Below, piece after piece: positions 7,448-11,592 of a stretch of 11,592 nt of DNA. Under the pieces are notes generated by a model that saw nothing but the letters and a program-made list of their open reading frames with translations, ran no database searches and had not been told where the DNA came from. Source of the DNA: Thermoflexales bacterium (GTDB taxonomy: Bacteria > Chloroflexota > Anaerolineae > Fen-1058); NCBI GenBank assembly GCA_016931085.1, contig JAFGFO010000294.1, positions 1-11,592 of the forward strand, written 5' to 3'. Position 1 is the stretch's first letter, and each line of letters opens with the position of its first letter. The position numbers and the translations under genes were made by a program.

Positions 7448-9340
7448 ATGTCTACAAAAATATCGGAACTTGTCCTGACCCGCCGCCAGTTTTTGGCGGG
7501 AACGTCCACCGTGTTGGCCGGCCTGCTCCTTCCAACTCGCTGGCTGCCTGGCTCGCTTCCCAAGCAGATGCAGGCGGCGCCTACGATCAAGAAAGCAAGC
7601 ATCGCTGCGCGCGGTCCCATCATCGCCGATCACACCATCGTCGATCAATACATCCACATTCCACAACACTACATCGACATCGTCAAGACAATGTGGGTGC
7701 AGGCCCTGGGCTTGTCTCATTCTGGCGCCTACCGCTGTGGGGTGAACCTGGTGGCGGCCGCCAATCCCAATTTTCCAGGTGAAGGCCGGTCCTACCCAGA
7801 TACCCCTCCTCCACCTACCGATACCAAGCTGAGAGTGACCAGGCATTGGTGGTACGACGATCCTTTGACCAGTGATGGCATTGCGTGGAACAGAGCTGGT
7901 GTCGGCGAAGAGCATTTCTGGACAACCCGCTGGGCCATCGAGAACGTCAAAACCAACATCACGTATTGTAATGGCGCCGGGGCGAATCCGGTTCACGCCC
8001 TCTGCTTCGCCTGGTGTTGGGACATGGTCTCTGGGACCGGTGGAACCATAGACCCGGTGTACGGCTGTCGCTGGGGCGGGCAAAGCCGGTATTGGAACGG
8101 GACGAGCTTTGCCGACGCTGGCCGGTGGGGACTGGACGACGGGGATACGGTCTTGATAGATCCAGGCGGCGCCAAGCCCAATCTTGTCAATATGCAGGAC
8201 TATATCGATGCCGTGCGCGAAATTGACGCCCACGACCCCAATACACTGTGCTTTTTCACAACCGGGCCAGTTGATGATTCGACCGGCATAAGCAACGAGG
8301 GTGAAAGCGGCTATCAACGGCACCTGAAGCACGAATACCTGAGGAATTACGTCCGCACGAATGGGGGGGTGCTCCTGGATTACGCCGACATCCTCGCGTA
8401 CAACGATGCCGGCGTCCTGCAGACTACGACCTGGGATGGGCATCCCGTGGAGCCCAAGGCCTTTCCGCTCATTCATCCCGATAACGACGGCGAATATTAC
8501 GACAGCTTGAATTCGGGTAGTTGCCACATTGGCGAAGCGGGCTGCCTGCGACTGGGCAAGGCCATGTGGTGGATGCTGGCGCGCGCCGCCGGCTGGGATG
8601 GCGTGTCGGGGAGTTATCACGTGTCCCAGGCGGACGGCAATTGGCACACGGCCGGCACCTGGGACAGCGGCGCGCTGCCGGGGGCGAACGACGCCGCGAC
8701 CATCGCGGCCGGTACCACCGTCACACTAGACGCCGATGCCCAGTGCTACCGGCTGGTGATCGAGGCCGGCGCGACCCTCGTCATCCCTGAGGGTGTCACG
8801 CTGACCGTGGTTGACACCATCATCAACCAGGGCGTGCTGCGACAGACCCGCACTGTGAACAATGGTCGTGTCGTATTCTTGGAGATAGGCGATGGCCGGG
8901 GTACAATTCGCTACCGTGGCGTGGAGCTTGACACGGCCAACGACCTGGGTCAAGTCACCGTCAGCGTGCAGGCGGGCGCCGACTTGTCACGCAACGTTGA
9001 GATCACGGCTGAGCGTGACGCGGCAGCCAGGATATGTTTGTGGGCCTTCACCGACGAGTTGAGCGACAACATTACCACCCCGCGCGTCTATCGCTACGTC
9101 GCACCGGGCTGGGTCAAGTTGGCGAATCCCAGCGACGGTGCCCTGGGCCTGTATACATATGCCGAGGCAGACACGCCCGGCTTTTCTCACTTTTTGATCG
9201 CGGATGATACTGGTACACCCACGGCGGTCGGTCTGCGCGGGCTGAACGTGCGCAGCGGGCAGTCATCTGTGTGGGCTCTCGTGGGCCTCGTATCGGCCGC
9301 TGGGGCGGCTCTCGCCGCTCGCAAACGGCTAGACAAGTGA
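7448..9340 (+). CDS. Tat-exported, C-terminally anchored SGNH-like protein with a G8-like domain
   Basis: The 630-aa product begins with a twin-arginine signal (LTRRQFLAG, residues 10-18, then a hydrophobic stretch to about 28). Residues about 60-385 resemble a family of extracellular SGNH/GDSL-like proteins. GLSHS (88-92) stands where the nucleophile block would be, followed by YRCG. FTTGPVD and YADILAYNDAG occur mid-domain, and HPDN (343-346) and HIGEAG (360-365) near the block V position. From NWHTAGTWDSGALPG (398-412) a G8-like or autotransporter-like beta domain follows. The C-terminus has a hydrophobic segment (about 608-624) followed by RKRLDK, a membrane-anchor or sorting tail. The chain is unusually rich in Cys for a secreted bacterial protein. 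Probable role: surface esterase or carbohydrate deacetylase; the substrate is unknown. The ATG at 7448 is chosen over a GTG at 7433 because AGGAGA (7439-7444) precedes it and the Tat motif follows at the usual distance. It is divergent from the STAND regulator. Confidence 0.75.
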   Translation: MSTKISELVLTRRQFLAGTSTVLAGLLLPTRWLPGSLPKQMQAAPTIKKASIAARGPIIADHTIVDQYIHIPQHYIDIVKTMWVQALGLSHSGAYRCGVNLVAAANPNFPGEGRSYPDTPPPPTDTKLRVTRHWWYDDPLTSDGIAWNRAGVGEEHFWTTRWAIENVKTNITYCNGAGANPVHALCFAWCWDMVSGTGGTIDPVYGCRWGGQSRYWNGTSFADAGRWGLDDGDTVLIDPGGAKPNLVNMQDYIDAVREIDAHDPNTLCFFTTGPVDDSTGISNEGESGYQRHLKHEYLRNYVRTNGGVLLDYADILAYNDAGVLQTTTWDGHPVEPKAFPLIHPDNDGEYYDSLNSGSCHIGEAGCLRLGKAMWWMLARAAGWDGVSGSYHVSQADGNWHTAGTWDSGALPGANDAATIAAGTTVTLDADAQCYRLVIEAGATLVIPEGVTLTVVDTIINQGVLRQTRTVNNGRVVFLEIGDGRGTIRYRGVELDTANDLGQVTVSVQAGADLSRNVEITAERDAAARICLWAFTDELSDNITTPRVYRYVAPGWVKLANPSDGALGLYTYAEADTPGFSHFLIADDTGTPTAVGLRGLNVRSGQSSVWALVGLVSAAGAALAARKRLDK

Positions 9341-9390
9341 GAAAAAAAAGACTGTTTTGAGAATGGCGGCGGCCAGCTCGGTGTATCATT
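9333..9390 (+). repeat. Shared upstream element, copy 2
   Basis: This is the second copy of the 58-bp element (44/58 identical to 7322-7379, no gaps). It begins in the last codons of the upstream gene, whose TGA stop (9338-9340) is part of the conserved ACAAGTGA. It contains TTGAGA (9357-9362) and TATCAT (9384-9389) with 21-bp spacing. It precedes the beta-helix lyase gene, which could thus have its own promoter although it lies 163 bp downstream on the same strand. Confidence 0.7.
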
Positions 9391-9419
9391 TAGAATAGAA
9401 CCTCGTGGGGGTAATGCTT

Positions 9420-9441
9420 GTGCCGGATCACAATCCGGCAC
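9420..9441 (+). promoter_or_regulatory. Perfect hairpin in the leader of the lyase gene
   Basis: GTGCCGGAT (9420-9428), a CACA loop, and ATCCGGCAC (9433-9441) form a 9-bp perfect stem. There is no following T-run, so it is not an obvious terminator. A second imperfect stem (GAGGAGCGG at 9444-9452 with CCGCCTC at 9464-9470) follows directly. Both lie in the 5' leader before the ATG at 9504. They may stabilise the mRNA, act as an operator, or attenuate read-through. Confidence 0.55.
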
Positions 9442-9503
9442 GTGAGGAGCGGCGAATTGGTGTCCGCCTCGAACAAGTAGGCTGATTTTCGAAGTAGGAA
9501 AAC

Positions 9504-10826
9504 ATGAAGACTCTCAAGCTTTTCGGGTTGGTTCTCGTGGTAGCCTTACTGGCGGCCTCGAGCGTTGCTGCCGCCAAGGATCAGTCGCCGGCACGTTTTT
9601 CGCCAGCCGCAGCGCCCCAACCGGCCTACGCCGATTGGAGCCAGGCTGGCTATCCGGGGGAGATCCCAGACGTGCCTGGCCCCATCGTCGACGTTCGCGC
9701 TGCCGGCGCAGTGGGAGATGGGGTCACCGATGACGCCGGGGCCATTCAGGCCGCCATTGACGGCGCGTCCAACCCGGCCGTGATTTTCTTCCCGGCCGGG
9801 ACCTACCGCATCCAGTCCCAACTGAGGTTGAAATCGGGAATTGTGTTGAGAGGTGAGGGATACAAGCTGAGCCACCTGGAATGTCGCAACGCCTATGGGT
9901 GTCTGCGGATGGAAGGTTCTGTGGCAGGGGGTTTCGTCAGCGTTTCAGGCGGCGGGGCGAAAGGCTCCACCCAGATCGTCGTTTCCGACGCTTCTGGCTT
10001 TAGCGTCGGTCAAGGTGGTGAGTTGCAACAAGACGACATCGTGCCTCCCAAAGCCAGTTGGGGAGCAGACGCGGTGGGGCAGATGGTCAAGATCGTGGCG
10101 ATCAGCGGGAATACGCTGACCATCGCCCCGGCGCTGCACATCGACTTTAGCCTGAACCCGCTCATTCGCCCGATTCGCTACGTGGAACAGGTGGGCATTG
10201 AGGACCTGCATCTGAAAAGGCTCAGCTCGGGGACCGACGAGGACGACAGCAGTGTCTCGATCCGCCGGGCGGCCTCGTGTTGGGTGCGCCGGGTAGAGAG
10301 CGAGTGGACTGAACGGTACCATTTCGCAATCGGCGAGTCCTTGTACCTTGAAATCAGGGACTCGTACATTCACGATGCCGAGAGCAAAGGTGACGGGGGG
10401 GAAGGCTATGGCGTCAGCCTGGGGCGGCACGTCACCTCCATATTGGTCGAGAACAACATTTTCAACGAGCTGCGGCACGCCATGATCATGCAGATTGGCA
10501 CAAACGGCTGTGTGTTTGGCTATAACTATGCCGGCAAGAGCTACTCGGACGATGGCTGGGACAAGCCGGCCATTTCAGTCCACGGCCATTATCCCTTTCT
10601 CAATCTCTACGAGGGCAACGTCGTCGGTTGGGCCAACGTGGATAATGTGTGGGGCCAAAATGGGCCGGACAACACCTTGTTTCGCAATCGCGTCGTCGGC
10701 ACCGACAAGCACCAGGAATTCGGCCAGTATAGAGGCATTTGGTTGAGTGGCTTTCACGGCCCACAATATATCATCGGGAACGAAGTCAATACCATCGGAA
10801 TTGGTGATTACCCACATGTTACCTAA
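9504..10826 (+). CDS. Secreted pectate-lyase-3-type beta-helix protein, probably truncated at the C-terminus
   Basis: This 440-aa protein has a clear Sec signal peptide (MKTLKLFG, then a VLVVALLAA core, cleavage near residues 23-25). From residue 62 it carries the signature of the Pectate_lyase_3 / GH28-GH55-like superfamily: VDVRAAGAVGDGVTDDAGAI, then FFPAGTYRI and GIVLRGEG. Parallel beta-helix coils follow (IEDLHLKR, YLEIRDSYIHD, SILVENNIFNEL, NVFGYNYA-like CVFGYNYAGKSYSDD, LFRNRVVG, YIIGNEVNTI). The chain stops abruptly at GDYPHVT, in mid-helix register, immediately before an insertion sequence. The last residues may be read from IS DNA and the original C-terminal part is lost or lies beyond the IS. 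It probably acted on an extracellular polyuronate or other polysaccharide; catalytic residues cannot be assigned. The ATG is preceded by TAGGA (9495-9499). An element shared with the neighbouring exported hydrolase lies upstream. Confidence 0.8.
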   Translation: MKTLKLFGLVLVVALLAASSVAAAKDQSPARFSPAAAPQPAYADWSQAGYPGEIPDVPGPIVDVRAAGAVGDGVTDDAGAIQAAIDGASNPAVIFFPAGTYRIQSQLRLKSGIVLRGEGYKLSHLECRNAYGCLRMEGSVAGGFVSVSGGGAKGSTQIVVSDASGFSVGQGGELQQDDIVPPKASWGADAVGQMVKIVAISGNTLTIAPALHIDFSLNPLIRPIRYVEQVGIEDLHLKRLSSGTDEDDSSVSIRRAASCWVRRVESEWTERYHFAIGESLYLEIRDSYIHDAESKGDGGEGYGVSLGRHVTSILVENNIFNELRHAMIMQIGTNGCVFGYNYAGKSYSDDGWDKPAISVHGHYPFLNLYEGNVVGWANVDNVWGQNGPDNTLFRNRVVGTDKHQEFGQYRGIWLSGFHGPQYIIGNEVNTIGIGDYPHVT

Positions 10827-10829
10827 AGC

Positions 10830-10858
10830 TTGAAAAAAACCGCCCAACGCAGTATGCT
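10830..10858 (+). promoter_or_regulatory. Likely transposase promoter inside the IS end
   Basis: TTGAAA (10830-10835) and TATGCT (10853-10858) are separated by exactly 17 bp. They match the sigma70 consensus at 4/6 or better each. Transcription would start near 10865, about 32 nt before the transposase ATG. Confidence 0.5.
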
Positions 10859-10915
10859 TGGAAGTGCAAAACAACCAAACCATTGCGGAGGGCGGAATGA
10901 TGGATAGCATACTGC
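10849..10915 (+). repeat. Inverted repeat flanking the transposase ribosome-binding site and start codon
   Basis: GCAGTATGCT (10849-10858) is the exact reverse complement of AGCATACTGC (10906-10915), and the loop holds the ribosome-binding site (10887-10892) and both candidate ATGs. A second pair, CCGCCC (10840-10845) with GGGCGG (10890-10895), overlaps the Shine-Dalgarno directly. The first arm coincides with the -10 region of the transposase promoter, so the transposase's own mRNA should lack both upstream arms. Confidence 0.6.
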
Positions 10916-11592
10916 AAAATGACGTAATTGACAACTTGCCTATGACAGAGCTGAGTGAAGCACTGAACATCTTTTTGGAGCCAGTGTGCGAGCACTTGCC
11001 GGAGAAACGGCTGCGAGAAGTGGTGAAGCTGGCCGTGCAGGGTGTGATCGGTGGGCAATCGCCACTTGTGACCCAAATGGCGCGCGGCGTTGCGAGGGAG
11101 GATGAGACCATTTGGCCTATGGCCAAGCGACTGTATCGGTTTGTGTGGAACAAACGCTTTAGCCATCGCGACTTGATGAAGGGAGTGTATGGGATTGCTC
11201 AGCGCGTTGTTGAAGAACACGCTCCCTCGCATTTGGTGGTCGGGCTGGACCCCGTCAATTTTGAAACGCCATACACCAAGAAGCTGGAGGGAGTCTCGAC
11301 GGTGATGAAAAGCACGCCACCTGGCCCGCAGGGGCAGAAACGCTTGACGCCGGGCTATCCAGCCATGACGGCCACGGTGGTCAATTTGCCAGAGCCAGTC
11401 GTGACCTATGCCAACTGGTTCTCGTATAGGACGGCTGACTTTTTGAGTGAGAATCACGAGATTTACCGGGCGATACGCATCACCCGCGCCTTGTTTCCAC
11501 ACGCTAAGCTCCGTTTTGTGGCTGATGCTGGCCTGGATGACCAGAAAATCTTCCATCAAGTTGACCTGGTCAAAGCTGAATTCATCATCCGC
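10897..11592 (+). CDS. DDE transposase (IS4-superfamily-like, possibly IS701), 3' end missing
   Basis: An uninterrupted frame of 232 codons runs to the window edge without a stop, so the gene is partial. An N-terminal helical region (ALNIFLEPVCEHLPEKR, about residues 23-39) precedes the catalytic domain. LVVGLDPVNFE (about 116-126) carries the likely first catalytic Asp. KLEGVSTVMKSTPPGPQGQ, TYANWFSYRTADF and FVADAGLDDQKIF (about 208-220, likely second Asp) are typical of DDE transposases I associate with Chloroflexota genomes. The catalytic Glu would lie beyond the edge. GGAGGG (10887-10892) serves as ribosome-binding site; the ATG at 10900, 7 nt away, is as good a start as the ATG at 10897. 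Family assignment within the DDE group is from recognition of motifs only. Confidence 0.8.
   Translation, partial: MMDSILQNDVIDNLPMTELSEALNIFLEPVCEHLPEKRLREVVKLAVQGVIGGQSPLVTQMARGVAREDETIWPMAKRLYRFVWNKRFSHRDLMKGVYGIAQRVVEEHAPSHLVVGLDPVNFETPYTKKLEGVSTVMKSTPPGPQGQKRLTPGYPAMTATVVNLPEPVVTYANWFSYRTADFLSENHEIYRAIRITRALFPHAKLRFVADAGLDDQKIFHQVDLVKAEFIIR

Larger units (their letters stand above)
10815..11592 (+). mobile_element. Left end of an insertion sequence, truncated by the window edge
   Basis: A transposase gene starts at 10897 and the lyase reading frame ends abruptly just upstream, so an IS junction lies somewhere around 10800-10830. The exact boundary, the terminal inverted repeat and the target duplication cannot be set because the right end is outside the window. 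The segment holds a likely promoter (10830-10858) and inverted repeats flanking the transposase ribosome-binding site. Confidence 0.65.

Noticed and set aside
7268..8647. 459-codon open frame on the minus strand opposite the SGNH-like gene
   Set aside because: It lacks recognisable domains and lies fully antisense to a gene with a clear Tat signal and a family-like sequence. It is a shadow caused by GC-rich codon use.
10819..11559. 246-codon open frame on the minus strand opposite the transposase
   Set aside because: The + strand frame carries clear DDE transposase motifs and a ribosome-binding site; the antisense frame shows neither.

Overview
The window looks like accessory DNA from a Chloroflexota bacterium (Anaerolineae/Caldilineae-like). 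This is inferred from the moderately high G+C, a large secreted protein with an internal FLPLV-type tail common in Chloroflexota exoproteins, a large STAND ATPase-TPR regulator with an N-terminal helix-turn-helix, and a DDE transposase of a type I associate with that phylum. No taxonomic marker gene is present, so the assignment is tentative.

Layout. (1) Positions 1-327 are intergenic: a structured hairpin element at the left edge, then a good sigma70-like promoter at 266-294. (2) Positions 328-3789 (+) encode a 1153-aa exported multidomain protein: signal peptide, TolB-like PD40 propeller, two Fn3-like domains, a carbohydrate-binding-like jelly roll, and a PQQ-type propeller. (3) Positions 3801-4628 (+) are tightly coupled to it by a Shine-Dalgarno sequence overlapping its stop codon. 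They encode an Fpg/Nei-family DNA glycosylase homologue whose catalytic Pro2 is replaced by Tyr. (4) Positions 4654-7257 (-) converge on that gene with a 25-bp gap and encode an 867-aa STAND regulator (HTH, NTPase, TPRs). (5) Positions 7448-9340 (+) diverge from the regulator and encode a Tat-exported, C-terminally anchored SGNH-like protein with a G8-like C-terminal domain. (6) Positions 9504-10826 (+) encode a secreted pectate-lyase-3-type beta-helix protein, apparently cut short at its C-terminus. (7) From about 10815 to the right edge lies the left end of an insertion sequence with a DDE transposase that runs off the window.

How the parts may work together. The two exported carbohydrate-associated proteins (5 and 6) each have the same 58-bp element (about 76% identical, gapless) just upstream: an A/T tract, TTTTGAGAATGGC, and a TATAAT-like box at identical spacing. 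The first copy lies in the divergent promoter region shared with the STAND regulator gene. The simplest hypothesis is a small surface-polysaccharide locus controlled by the STAND protein, with its lyase gene later disrupted by an IS. The regulatory link is inference; the repeat itself is visible in the sequence.

The IS carries its own noteworthy arrangement. Inverted repeats flank the transposase ribosome-binding site, and the upstream arm overlaps the likely transposase promoter. A hairpin would therefore form only on read-through transcripts.
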